The notes below the pieces were generated by a model that was not told the origin of the DNA, ran no database searches, and was given only the letters and a program-made list of their open reading frames with translations. The position numbers and the translations under genes are program-made. A stretch of DNA of 64,000 nucleotides from Sphingomonas sp. J315 (lineage in GTDB: Bacteria > Pseudomonadota > Alphaproteobacteria > Sphingomonadales > Sphingomonadaceae). The stretch covers positions 1,612,001 to 1,676,000 of the forward strand of contig NZ_CP088296.1 of NCBI RefSeq assembly GCF_024666595.1, written 5' to 3'. Shown piece after piece: positions 16,690-24,836 of the stretch (its first letter is position 1; each line of letters opens with the position of its first letter).

Positions 16690-16989
16690 TCAATATTTCT
16701 GTTGGCGCTCGTACAGCGACTTGTAATGCTGGATGCGCGTGACGCGCAGGCCCGGCATGCCCGACCGGTCGATCGCGCGTTGCCAGCCGGCGAACTCCTC
16801 CACCGTCAGGCCATAGCGTTCGCACACTTCGTCGATGCTCAACAGGCCACCATTGACCGCCGCGACGACTTCCGCCTTGCGCCGCACGACCCAGCGGGTC
16901 GTTTGGGGCGGCGGCAGCGAATCGAGCGTCAGCGGCTCGCCGAGCGGACCGATCACCTTGGCTGGACGGATCTTCTGGTTCTCAATCAT
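16690..16989 (-). CDS. sciP: SciP, CtrA-antagonising cell-cycle regulator (DUF1153)
   Basis: Small helix-turn-helix protein that in Caulobacter binds CtrA and restrains CtrA-dependent transcription. From ATG 16989 (preceded by GAGGTAAGA) the product is 99 residues and matches the family end to end: KVIGPLGEPLTLDSLPPP, RWVVRRKAEVVAAVNGGLLS, IDEVCERYGLTVEEFAGW and RVTRIQHYKSLYERQQKY. An in-frame start 51 bases upstream would add residues unlike the family. Single gene; the upstream region contains a TAAAC direct repeat discussed in the findings. Confidence 0.93.
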   Translation of the reverse strand: MIENQKIRPAKVIGPLGEPLTLDSLPPPQTTRWVVRRKAEVVAAVNGGLLSIDEVCERYGLTVEEFAGWQRAIDRSGMPGLRVTRIQHYKSLYERQQKY

Positions 16990-17415
16990 TCTTACCTCGA
17001 TCAGGGCGGGGGGTCCCCAACTGCATCTGAAGCCCGTCATAACGTCTGCGGATTTCGCTTCGCCTAAACGGCACGGTAAACGGCGCGTTCATTGCCGTTG
17101 CCATCGGGTTAGCGTGCGTTCGACCGCCAGGTTGAACGCGCCGTGCGGCGGGGCGAGCAATCCGTGCGCGGGCGTGCGCCGGTCGAGCCGAATCTGCAGC
17201 CGTGCAGTCGGGCTCGCCGACTGGCGCACTGCCGCAGTCGCCAGCAGCACCGCGATCGGCGCGACGATGGGCGTCGCCGCCACATCCCGGTCGAATCGGA
17301 AGCTCAAATCCACTGGAGCCTGCTGTCATCGGTCGAATCCATTAGACCCCGTTTAGCGACGAAGGCTAAAAGCCCGGTAAATGCAGCGCTTTTGCATCGG
17401 CACCGTGAAATCACT
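16990..17415. other. Intergenic region between sciP and mnmA
   Basis: A 426-base interval without a convincing gene. It should hold the divergent promoters of sciP (minus) and mnmA (plus). It contains two TAAAC copies (17065-17069 and 17077-17081), twelve bases apart, on the sciP side. A 74-codon GTG-initiated minus-strand frame at 17089-17313 has no good ribosome-binding site and is not supported. Confidence 0.5.
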
Positions 17416-18537
17416 ATGTGCGCGGCGATGTTCACCGGAGATTTCCAGCTTGCCGGGCCGCTCGAAAAGCGGCGGATCGTCGTTGCCATGTCGGGCGGCG
17501 TCGACAGTTCGGTCGTGGCCGCGCTCGCCGCGCGCACCGGCGCGGAGACGATCGGCGTCACGCTTCAGCTCTATGATCATGGCGAAGCGGTCGGACGTGC
17601 AGGCAGCTGTTGCGCGGGCCGCGACATCCGCGACGCGCGCGCGGTGTGCGACCGGCTCGGCATCGCGCATTATGTATTCGATCACGAAAGCAGCTTTCGC
17701 GAGACCGTGATCGACGATTTCGCCGACACCTATCTTGCCGGCCGCACGCCGATCCCCTGCGTCAAATGCAATATGGGGCCGAAATTCACGGATTTGTTCG
17801 CGCTTGCCCGCGATCTGGGCGCCGATTGCCTCGCCACCGGCCATTATGTGCAGCGGGTCGAGGGGCCGGAAGGGCCGGAACTGCACAAGGGCGCCGATCC
17901 GGCGCGCGACCAGAGCTACTTCCTGTTCGCGACGACCAGCGCGCAGCTCGACTTCCTGCGCTTTCCTTTGGGCGGCCTGCCCAAGGCCCGGGTGCGCGAA
18001 ATCGCGGCGGAGATCGGTCTGGGCGTCGCGGACAAGCCCGACAGCCAGGACATCTGCTTCGTCCCCGACGGCGACTATGCATCGCTGGTCAGAAAACTGC
18101 GCCCCGAAGCGGATACCGCCGGAGCGATCGTCGATGAGGCGGGCAATAGGCTGGGCGAGCACAAGGGGCTGATCCACTTCACCGTCGGCCAGCGTCGCGG
18201 GCTTGAGATCGGCGGCAGCCCAGAGCCGCTCTATGTCCTGCGACTCGACCCGACGACGCGCGATGTGGTGGTGGGTCCGAAGTCGGCGCTCGCGGTCAGC
18301 GCCGCGCGGATCGAGGGGCTGAACTGGATCGGCGGCAGCCATAGCGCACCGCTCACCGCGAAGGTGCGGTCGATGGCCCGGCCGGTCCCGGCGCGGCTCG
18401 ACGGCGACCGGGTGGTGTTCGACGCCCCCGAATATGGCGTCGCCCCGGGTCAGGCGGCGGTGCTCTATTCCGGCGAGCGCGTATTGGGCGGCGGCTGGAT
18501 CCGCGAGACGGAGCGGGCGGAGATGGTGCCCGCGTAA
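17416..18537 (+). CDS. mnmA: tRNA-specific 2-thiouridylase MnmA
   Basis: Catalyses 2-thiolation of the wobble uridine in tRNA-Lys, -Glu and -Gln. From ATG 17416 the protein is 373 residues. The ATP-pyrophosphatase P-loop SGGVDSS is at 26-32, the catalytic Cys115 lies in PCVKCN, and the second catalytic Cys214 in [12 protein letters not shown]. The [14 protein letters not shown] segment and C-terminal beta-barrel also match. ATG 17428 is an alternative start. Stands alone with a hairpin just downstream. Confidence 0.95.
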   Translation: MCAAMFTGDFQLAGPLEKRRIVVAMSGGVDSSVVAALAARTGAETIGVTLQLYDHGEAVGRAGSCCAGRDIRDARAVCDRLGIAHYVFDHESSFRETVIDDFADTYLAGRTPIPCVKCNMGPKFTDLFALARDLGADCLATGHYVQRVEGPEGPELHKGADPARDQSYFLFATTSAQLDFLRFPLGGLPKARVREIAAEIGLGVADKPDSQDICFVPDGDYASLVRKLRPEADTAGAIVDEAGNRLGEHKGLIHFTVGQRRGLEIGGSPEPLYVLRLDPTTRDVVVGPKSALAVSAARIEGLNWIGGSHSAPLTAKVRSMARPVPARLDGDRVVFDAPEYGVAPGQAAVLYSGERVLGGGWIRETERAEMVPA

Positions 18538-18548
18538 AGCAAGCGCGA

Positions 18549-18565
18549 CCGGGGCATCGCCCCGG
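18549..18565. terminator. GC-rich hairpin after mnmA
   Basis: CCGGGGC (18549-18555) and GCCCCGG (18559-18565) form a perfect seven-base stem with a three-base loop between the convergent mnmA and the Gly-rich protein gene. No T-tract follows, so termination is uncertain. Confidence 0.35.
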
Positions 18566-18589
18566 CCGCGCCGCATTCCTGACGCCGGC

Positions 18590-19489
18590 TTATTCGGGGG
18601 TACCGTTGCCCTCGGCCGCCTGCTTTACCTCGCCCTTGCCCATCGCCGAGACGAGCGCGTTGCCGCTGAAGCTGAAATTGTCGGCGGGGATGGTCGCCAC
18701 CTTGCGTCCCACCGCGACGCCGAGCGATTCGATCTCTCCGCGCGCGTTGCGATTGACGCTGCGCAGCTTGCCGACGACACGGCCGCGCGCATCCTGGATC
18801 GGCATGCCGCGATCGAGCGACGGTGCCGCACCGCTATCGATGTCGAGCATGCCTCCGCCCGCGCCGCCAGCCGATCCCGATGCGCCGCCCGAACCGGCAG
18901 AGCCGCTTGCCGATCCGCCGCCTGCCAGCGCCCCGGTGACGCCACCGAGATTGCCGGTCGCGCCATGTGCGGCTCCCGCCGCACCGCGCGCGGTGTCGAC
19001 AGTGCCCCGCGCCCGCTCGCGGGTCCGGCCGACCGCGCCGCGCACATCGTCGGTGCCGATCAGGTCCGCCGATGCACCGCCCGACGCGCTGCCCGATCCA
19101 CTGCCGCTGCCCGACAGGCCGAAGCTGCGACCGGCGGCGCTGGTCGTGTTATCGACCGCTCCGGCGATACCGCCGCTGGCGCTGCCATTGGCGCTCGCCT
19201 TGCCGCTGCGGCGGTCGACCGATTTGTCGACATCGGCCGTTCCCTGGATCGACTTGGTGGTGCGGGTCGTGGTGCGAACCGGTTCGCTGGTCCGCTCACG
19301 GACGCGGCCGATGGTGCGGGTGATCGGGCCGTCGCTCGGGCGCGACAGGGTGCCGCCGAGCTGACCGCCGAGGCTGCCGCCCAGCTGGCCGCCGAGGCCA
19401 CCGCCACCGCCGCCCAGCAACTGCGCCGAAGCGGGCGTCGCGAGCGTGATCGCCGCCATCGCGGCTGCCGAAAGGAACAGGGTCTTCAT
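18590..19489 (-). CDS. Secreted Gly/Ser/Ala-rich protein with C-terminal PRC-barrel-like segment
   Basis: A 299-residue exported protein of unknown function. ATG 19489 is preceded by AGGAGACCGACC and starts a clear signal peptide ending in PASAQ. Next come a glycine repeat (LLGGGGGGLGGQLGGSLGG), a long Ser/Gly/Ala-rich low-complexity region at about 50-225, and a folded tail with MPIQDARGRVVGKLRSVNR and ESLGVAVGRKVATIPADNF that resembles a PRC-barrel. Much of the middle is probably disordered. It lies next to, and on the same strand as, the subtilisin-like protease gene, about 85 bases downstream of it. Confidence 0.65.
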   Translation of the reverse strand: MKTLFLSAAAMAAITLATPASAQLLGGGGGGLGGQLGGSLGGQLGGTLSRPSDGPITRTIGRVRERTSEPVRTTTRTTKSIQGTADVDKSVDRRSGKASANGSASGGIAGAVDNTTSAAGRSFGLSGSGSGSGSASGGASADLIGTDDVRGAVGRTRERARGTVDTARGAAGAAHGATGNLGGVTGALAGGGSASGSAGSGGASGSAGGAGGGMLDIDSGAAPSLDRGMPIQDARGRVVGKLRSVNRNARGEIESLGVAVGRKVATIPADNFSFSGNALVSAMGKGEVKQAAEGNGTPE

Positions 19490-19574
19490 GGTCGGTCTCC
19501 TCTTCAACTTCGCGCCCCTGTCGGGCGCATCCGGGAGGAGAACGGATGGTCTTTCGGCTTTAATCCAAAAAAAT

Positions 19575-20843
19575 TCAGCGCGGTCGCGTGGCGCAGTCGG
19601 CGCAGACCAGTCCGCGTCCGAACGCCTTGTCCGGGCCCTTCCTACCCAGATCGCGCGCTTCGCGGTCGAGCGCGGCGATCGCGCCGTCGATGCCCCGATC
19701 GAGATGCGCCGCCAGACGCGCCGCCACGAACGGGGCGGCGAAGGACGTTCCGCGCACCGTGCGGGCGCGACCATCGCGCCCGGCGGCGATCATGTCGGCA
19801 CCGGGCGCCGCATAATCGAGCTTCGTGGCGCGCCCGGCCTCGATCAATGCGCGCCCGCGACCATCCACGCCGGTGACGGCGATCGTGCCGGGATAGGAGG
19901 CGGGATAGGCCGGGCGCGACGCGGGACCGTCATTGCCGACCGCCGCGACGACGACCGTCCCGAGGCGACGCGCCGCCGCGACGATCCGCGCGAGCAGCGG
20001 ATTGGGCGGTCCGACCAGGCTGACCACCACCACCGGCACCCGTCCGCGCGCCATCCAGGCGATCGCCTGACCGATCGCGGCGGCGTTCCCGCCCGCGGGA
20101 TCATTGCCATAGACATCGGCGACGTGAAGCCGTGCCCCCGGCGCACTCGCGCGTACGCCCGCACCGCCGGTAAGCAGCGAGGCGATCGCGACGGCGTGAT
20201 CGTTGGCCGCCGGTCCGCCCCGCGCAAAGCCCTGTTGGCGGATCAGGCCGGGCGTGTTCGCCGGAACCCCGCCGTCGATGATCCCGATCTGTGGTCCGCG
20301 CGAGGCGCTGTTCGCGGCAGCCCGCACAAACGGCGCAACCGCGACCGCCCCGAGCGATCCGCTGGCGAAATGCAGGCCGTCGGCGGTCACCTCGAGCCCC
20401 GGCGCCAGCGCCTCTAGCTGGCGCGTCGCGCGCTTGAGGTTCCAGCCGCCGGGCGTCGCGAAGCGCAGATAGGTGAGGTCGAGATCGTCGAGCGCGACGC
20501 GTTCGATCAGACGAAACCCCTTCGCCTGCGCAGCGCGAATGACGGCATCGTCACCATCGATCACGATCAGCTCACCCGCGCGGACCGCATTCCCATCGGC
20601 ATCCAGTGCGACACGGTCGGGATGACGGCGGGCAAGATCGCTGGCGCGCTCCAGCGGAGCTTGCGCCAGCGCGCGCGCGCCGTCGAGCGTGCGATCCACG
20701 CGCGGCAATGCGTCGGTGACGCGGTCGACCGTCCCGCCGAGCGGCGGCAGCGGCGGTATCAGTTGCGCGCTCGCGGGTGCGGCGAGCGCCAACAGGCCAA
20801 TCCCGGCAGCGGCACGGATCAGGGGCCAGGGCATCATCGCCAT
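19575..20843 (-). CDS. S8 (subtilisin-like) serine protease, exported
   Basis: A 422-residue peptidase with a signal peptide (AAAGIGLLALAAPASAQ). An N-terminal prodomain-like region at about 30-180 is followed by a compact S8 domain. The catalytic triad is visible: Asp190 (IGIIDGGV), His216 (NDHAVAIASLL) and Ser367 (GTSFAAPFVAA), with oxyanion Asn304 (AVGNDGPA). The C-terminus has a Cys pair (VCADCATRPR) that may form a disulfide. Starts at 20837 or 20834 are also possible. It is divergent from the ECF sigma gene across 93 bases, suggesting it is controlled by, or acts with, that sigma/anti-sigma pair; that link is inferred. Confidence 0.85.
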   Translation of the reverse strand: MAMMPWPLIRAAAGIGLLALAAPASAQLIPPLPPLGGTVDRVTDALPRVDRTLDGARALAQAPLERASDLARRHPDRVALDADGNAVRAGELIVIDGDDAVIRAAQAKGFRLIERVALDDLDLTYLRFATPGGWNLKRATRQLEALAPGLEVTADGLHFASGSLGAVAVAPFVRAAANSASRGPQIGIIDGGVPANTPGLIRQQGFARGGPAANDHAVAIASLLTGGAGVRASAPGARLHVADVYGNDPAGGNAAAIGQAIAWMARGRVPVVVVSLVGPPNPLLARIVAAARRLGTVVVAAVGNDGPASRPAYPASYPGTIAVTGVDGRGRALIEAGRATKLDYAAPGADMIAAGRDGRARTVRGTSFAAPFVAARLAAHLDRGIDGAIAALDREARDLGRKGPDKAFGRGLVCADCATRPR

Positions 20844-20877
20844 GTGACTAGAACTCGAAAAGTTTCTGCGTCATGCT

Positions 20878-20909
20878 GGATGAAACGAATGGCGGCATCC
20901 GTTTCATCC
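20878..20909. promoter_or_regulatory. Inverted repeat in the sigma/protease divergent region
   Basis: GGATGAAACG (20878-20887) and CGTTTCATCC (20900-20909) form a perfect ten-base inverted repeat with a 12-base centre. Located between the divergent S8 protease and ECF sigma starts, it could be an operator or an RNA hairpin in the sigma leader. GAAC at about 20851 and CGTC at about 20869 nearby could form an ECF-type promoter, with unusually short spacing. Confidence 0.4.
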
Positions 20910-20936
20910 CCGAACGACCGAAAGGAAGCCAGAGAC

Positions 20937-21419
20937 TTGCGTTTCGAGGAGCAGCTGCTCGACCTGCTACCACGTCTGCGACGGTTCGCGCACGCACTGG
21001 CGCGCGACGCCGCCGACGCTGACGATCTGTTGCAGGCATCGGTCGAGCGCGCGCTGCTCCGGCGCGATCAATGGCAGCCTGGGACACGACTGGATAGCTG
21101 GATGGCCCGACTGATGCGAAATCTTTGGATCGATACCGTCCGCGCGCAGACCCGGCGCGGCGAGACCTTCGTCCCGCCGGATGCCGGCGAGAGCGTCGGC
21201 GTTGGCGCGTCGCAGGAGGCGATGGTCGAGCTCGGCAATGTCGGGCGTGCGATGCGGACGCTGCCGCCCGAACAGCGCGAGGCGGTGGCGCTGGTCGTCG
21301 TCGAGGGTTTTGCCTATCGCGAGGCCGCCGAGATCCTCGAGATCCCGATCGGTACCCTGACCTCGCGGCTGGTGCGCGGGCGTGAGGCGCTGATGGCCAA
21401 GCTGGGAGAAGCGGCGTGA
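20937..21419 (+). CDS. ECF-family RNA polymerase sigma factor
   Basis: A 160-residue sigma70-family factor. Region 2 covers FEEQLLDLLPRLRRFAHALA, DADDLLQASVERAL and WMARLMRNLWIDTVRAQ; region 4 covers LPPEQREAVALVVVEGFAYR and AAEILEIPIGTLTSRLVRGR. I chose TTG 20937 because it gives the usual short N-terminus and AAAGGAAG lies about ten bases upstream. ATG starts at 20880 and 20889 would put the inverted repeat inside the coding region. The stop overlaps the anti-sigma start, so the two are coupled. Confidence 0.85.
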   Translation: MRFEEQLLDLLPRLRRFAHALARDAADADDLLQASVERALLRRDQWQPGTRLDSWMARLMRNLWIDTVRAQTRRGETFVPPDAGESVGVGASQEAMVELGNVGRAMRTLPPEQREAVALVVVEGFAYREAAEILEIPIGTLTSRLVRGREALMAKLGEAA

Positions 21420-22114
21420 CGATCGATCCCGAAATGCTGATGGCCTATGCCGATGGCGAACTCGACCCGCTCGCCGCAAAGCGCGTCGAGCGCGCGATTG
21501 CCGCCGATCCCGCGCTGGCGCAGCAGGTCGAGGCGCATCGCGCACTCATCACGTCGCTGCGCACGGCCTTCGCGCCCGTCGCCGATGCGCCGCCGCCGCA
21601 CTCGGTCGTGGCGATGCTCGCGGAGTCGGCGCGCGTCGTCCCGCTTGCTCGCCCTTCAACCGCGCGCCGCGAGCGCCCGATCTGGATGGGCGCGGTTGCG
21701 GCCAGCCTCGTCGCCGGCCTGTTCGGCGGCGCGCTGCTGATGCCGCGCGGCGGCGAGGCGGGCATCGCGTTCGAACAGGGCCAGGCGATTGCGCGTGGCG
21801 ACCTTGCCCGCGCGCTCGATACGCAGCTGGCCTCGAGCCAAGCGAGCGACGGGCCGGTGCGGATCGGGGTGAGCTTTCGCGACAAGGGTGGCACGCTGTG
21901 CCGCAGTTTCGAGCGCGCCGGTTCCGGCGGCATCGCCTGTGCGGCCGACAAGAACTGGCGGATCGAACGGCTCTATGGCGGGAGCGCGCAGGCGCAGACC
22001 GATTATCGCCAAGCCGGATCGGCAAGCGCTGCGATCATGCGCGACGCACAGGAGATGATGGCCGGCGAACCGCTCGACGCCGAGGCCGAGCGCGCGGCGC
22101 TGGCGGGGCGCTAG
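21416..22114 (+). CDS. Anti-sigma factor, membrane-anchored
   Basis: A 232-residue protein starting in an ATGA overlap with the ECF gene. The N-terminal domain (MLMAYADGELDPLAAKRVER) is the anti-sigma fold that would hold the sigma factor. It lacks the HxxxCxxC zinc motif. One transmembrane helix lies at about 90-108 (GAVAASLVAGLFGGALL), and the C-terminal 120 residues would be periplasmic, with two Cys that could sense redox or envelope state. The TAG stop lies in the terminal repeat of the following palindromic element. Confidence 0.82.
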   Translation: MTIDPEMLMAYADGELDPLAAKRVERAIAADPALAQQVEAHRALITSLRTAFAPVADAPPPHSVVAMLAESARVVPLARPSTARRERPIWMGAVAASLVAGLFGGALLMPRGGEAGIAFEQGQAIARGDLARALDTQLASSQASDGPVRIGVSFRDKGGTLCRSFERAGSGGIACAADKNWRIERLYGGSAQAQTDYRQAGSASAAIMRDAQEMMAGEPLDAEAERAALAGR

Positions 22115-22251
22115 AGTTTGTTTCAGCAAAGCTGAAACGGTTGCGGCACCGGCCCGCTTCCCCACCCGGCCACCCATTTCATACTACCGCTGGGTGGCCG
22201 GGTGGGGAAGCGGGCCGGTGCCGCGATTCAGCGGAGCTGAATCCAACTCTA
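22112..22251. repeat. Long palindromic intergenic element (family A), intact copy
   Basis: Perfect 34-base arms at 22143-22176 and 22191-22224 with a 14-base loop. Outer imperfect arms extend the symmetry to TAGAGTT on the left and AACTCTA on the right. Smaller palindromes TTTCAGC..GCTGAAA and ATTCAGC..GCTGAAT flank the core. The stop codons of both convergent genes fall inside the termini. Related copies occur at 52709-52790 and, decayed, at 15341-15421. Confidence 0.85.
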
Positions 22252-23157
22252 ACCCTTCAGCTCATTCGCCTCGCGCAGCGGTTCGCCGGGGCGGTCGACC
22301 TGCCCCTCCGGATCGACATGGATCAGGATTTCGGTGCCGGGAAATTCGGATTCGAGCCGCAGTTCCAGCGCCTCGACCACATCATGCGCCTCCGCCACGC
22401 TCATCGTGGCAGGAACATGGATGTGGAACTGGGCGAAATCCTGCGATCCGCTGGTGCGGGTGCGCAGGTCGTGCAGGCTTTCGAAGCCGGGGATCGACGC
22501 GGCACAGGCGATGAAGGCGCGGCGCTTTTCCTCCGGCCATTCACGGTCCATCAGCTGGCCGATCGCGTCGCTTGCCGCGTGCCATGCGCCCCAGAGGAGC
22601 CACAGGGCAATGCCGATGCCGAACACCGGATCCGCGCCGCGCAGGTGCAGCACCGATTCGAGGACCAGAGCGGCGATCACGCCGGCATTGAGGAACAGGT
22701 CCGATTGATAGTGCAGCCGGTCGGTGCGGATCGCGATCGATCCGCTCGCGGCGATGGCGCGCGCCTGATAGGCGGTGAGCGCGAGCGTCACGCCGATCGC
22801 GATGACCGAGACGATGATTCCCGCCTCCGGATCGGCGGCGACATCGCCGCTCGTCAGCCGCTCGATCGCGCGGACCGCGATGAAGGCGGCGGAGGCGGAG
22901 ATCAGCACCACCTGAAACAGCGCCGCCAGCGCCTCTGCTTTGCCATGGCCGAAGCGGTGATTGGCGTCGGCGGGCTGCGCTGCAATGCGTACCCCGGCCA
23001 AAGTGACCAGCGACGCGATCAGGTCGAGCAGCGAATCCGACAGGCTCGCCAGCATCGCGACCGACCCGGTGGTCCATGCCGCATAGCCCTTGAGCCCGCC
23101 CAGCAGCAGCGCCGCGACGACGCTGGCGATTGCGGCGCGGGTCGGCGTGGCGCTCAT
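22249..23157 (-). CDS. Cation diffusion facilitator (CDF) metal exporter
   Basis: Proton-coupled exporter of divalent metals such as zinc, iron or cobalt. From ATG 23157 (302 residues) there are about six hydrophobic helices. The metal-site segment SLSDSLLDLIASL in helix 2, the cytoplasmic NHRFGHGKAEALA motif, and HYQSDLFLNAGVI in helix 5 are visible. The cytoplasmic C-terminal domain from about residue 205 contains SGSQDFAQFHIHVPATMSV and ILIHVDPEG. The start overlaps the pdxH stop, so the two are probably co-transcribed. Metal specificity cannot be told. Confidence 0.9.
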   Translation of the reverse strand: MSATPTRAAIASVVAALLLGGLKGYAAWTTGSVAMLASLSDSLLDLIASLVTLAGVRIAAQPADANHRFGHGKAEALAALFQVVLISASAAFIAVRAIERLTSGDVAADPEAGIIVSVIAIGVTLALTAYQARAIAASGSIAIRTDRLHYQSDLFLNAGVIAALVLESVLHLRGADPVFGIGIALWLLWGAWHAASDAIGQLMDREWPEEKRRAFIACAASIPGFESLHDLRTRTSGSQDFAQFHIHVPATMSVAEAHDVVEALELRLESEFPGTEILIHVDPEGQVDRPGEPLREANELKG

Positions 23158-23732
23158 GGGTAGAGTAATCCTTCGTCCCAATGTTCGCCGTTGCGGACGA
23201 ATAGGCGGCGCTCGTGCAGCCGATGGGCACGGTCGTTCCAGAACTCGATCCGCTCGGGCGTGACGCGATAGCCGCCCCAATGCGGCGGGCGCGGCACGTC
23301 GCCACCTTCGAACCGCGCCTGCATTTCGGCGAAGCGCGCCTCGAACGTCGCGCGGTCGGGCAGCGGGCGTGACTGGTCGCTGGCCCAGGCGCCGAGCTGC
23401 GAGTCGCGGCTGCGCGTTGCGAAATAGGCATCGGATTCGGCGTCGGCCACCCGTCCGACCCGCCCCTCGATGCGGATCTGGCGACGCAGCGACTTCCAGT
23501 GAAACAGCAATGCCGCGCGCGGGGTCGCGTCCAGCTCGCCCGCCTTGCGACTCTCGCGGTTGGTATAGAAAGTGAAGCCGTCCGGCCCATGCCCCTTGAG
23601 CAGCACCATGCGCAGCGAGGGCTGGCCGTCCGCGCCGACCGTCGCGAGCGCCATCGCGTTCGAGTCATTGGGCTCGGTGGTGCGCGCCTCGGCATACCAG
23701 ACGTCGAACAGGGCGAAGGGATCGGTGATCAT
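23154..23732 (-). CDS. pdxH: Pyridoxamine 5'-phosphate oxidase
   Basis: FMN-dependent enzyme making pyridoxal 5'-phosphate in vitamin B6 metabolism. From ATG 23732 the protein is 192 residues. It shows MALATVGADGQPSLRMVLLK and FTFYTNRESRKAGEL (FMN site), then ALLFHWKSLRRQIRIEG, ASDQSRPL and the C-terminal PERIEFWNDRAHRLHER, all family signatures. A longer frame upstream has no matching sequence. Overlaps the CDF gene by four bases. Confidence 0.95.
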   Translation of the reverse strand: MITDPFALFDVWYAEARTTEPNDSNAMALATVGADGQPSLRMVLLKGHGPDGFTFYTNRESRKAGELDATPRAALLFHWKSLRRQIRIEGRVGRVADAESDAYFATRSRDSQLGAWASDQSRPLPDRATFEARFAEMQARFEGGDVPRPPHWGGYRVTPERIEFWNDRAHRLHERRLFVRNGEHWDEGLLYP

Positions 23733-23852
23733 GGCGCCTCCATAGCGCTGTGCCGGTCGCAGCGGGAGGGGGTAGCGCCAATGCAGCATTGCCCTTTGGC
23801 GCGGTGCGCGGCATGGGGAAGGTCAGGGTTTCGACAATTTTTCGAGGGCGCG

Positions 23853-24782
23853 ATGAAGGACAGGCTGGTGACGTTGATCGGCGGCGGCGGGTTCGCCGGG
23901 CGTTATATCGCGCAAAGCCTGCTCAAGGCGGGTGCGCGGGTGCGCATCGCCCAGCGCGATCCGCGCAGCGCCTGGTTTTTGAAGCCGCTCGGCGGCTTGG
24001 GTCAGACCCAGTTCGTCGCCGCCGATGTGACGCGCCCCGAGACGCTGGCGCGCGCGGTCGCCGGGTCGGACGCGGTGGTCAATCTGGTCGGGGTGTTCGG
24101 GAGCCGAATGGACGCGGTCAACGCGGTCGGATCGGACAATGCCGCAAAGGCCGCTGCCCATGCGGGCGTCGCGAGCTTCGTCCAGATTTCGGCGATCGGC
24201 GCCGATTCGAACTCGCCCTCCGCCTATGGCCGGTCGAAGGGCGATGGCGAGGCTGCAGTCCGCGCCGCCTTCCCCAATGCCACCATCCTGCGCCCCAGCC
24301 TGATGTTCGGGCGCGAGGACCAGTTCGTGAACCGCTTCGCCGCCCTCGCCGCGATGCTGCCGTTCGTGCCGGTGCTCAAGGGCGGGACGAAGATCCAGCC
24401 GGTATGGGTCGCCGATGTCGCGCAGGCGGTGACCCGCGCGATCGCCGAACCGACGCGCTATGCCGGCCAGACGATCGAGCTGGGCGGGCCGGACGTGATG
24501 AGCTTTACCCAGTTCCACAACTGGCTGCTCGGCGCGATCGGGCGCGACAAGCCGGTGGTCGAGCTGCCTGATGTCGCGGGTGCCGCACTCGCCTCGCTCG
24601 GCTTCCTGCCCGGCGCGCCGATCACCTGGGATCAGTGGCTGATGCTCCAGCAGGACAATGTCGCGTCGGGCGAGGGTCTGGCGGCGTTCGACATCGCGCC
24701 CACCCCGCTGGGCGCGGTCGCTCCGCACTGGCTGGTCCAGTATCGCAAACATGGCCGGTTCGCCGACGCGCGCCACGCCTGA
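23853..24782 (+). CDS. NDUFA9-like NAD(P)-binding protein (atypical SDR)
   Basis: A 309-residue Rossmann protein of the complex I NDUFA9-like family. The dinucleotide motif GGGGFAGRYIA lies at the N-terminus, followed by DAVVNLVGVFGS, the catalytic-region SPSAYGRSKGDGE and ATILRPSLMFG. Bacterial members resemble the accessory 39-kDa subunit of mitochondrial complex I; their role (ubiquinone synthesis or complex I stability) is not settled. ATG 23853 is immediately followed by the family N-terminus. It precedes uppP on the same strand. Confidence 0.85.
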   Translation: MKDRLVTLIGGGGFAGRYIAQSLLKAGARVRIAQRDPRSAWFLKPLGGLGQTQFVAADVTRPETLARAVAGSDAVVNLVGVFGSRMDAVNAVGSDNAAKAAAHAGVASFVQISAIGADSNSPSAYGRSKGDGEAAVRAAFPNATILRPSLMFGREDQFVNRFAALAAMLPFVPVLKGGTKIQPVWVADVAQAVTRAIAEPTRYAGQTIELGGPDVMSFTQFHNWLLGAIGRDKPVVELPDVAGAALASLGFLPGAPITWDQWLMLQQDNVASGEGLAAFDIAPTPLGAVAPHWLVQYRKHGRFADARHA

Positions 24783-24836
24783 TCGCCATATCCGGCATAG
24801 TATAACGGCCGGCGCGCCCGGCAGGGGGAGCGCGCC

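Noticed and set aside
17089..17313. 74-codon GTG-initiated frame between sciP and mnmA
   Set aside because: Weak ribosome-binding site, no recognisable features, and its place suggests promoter DNA.
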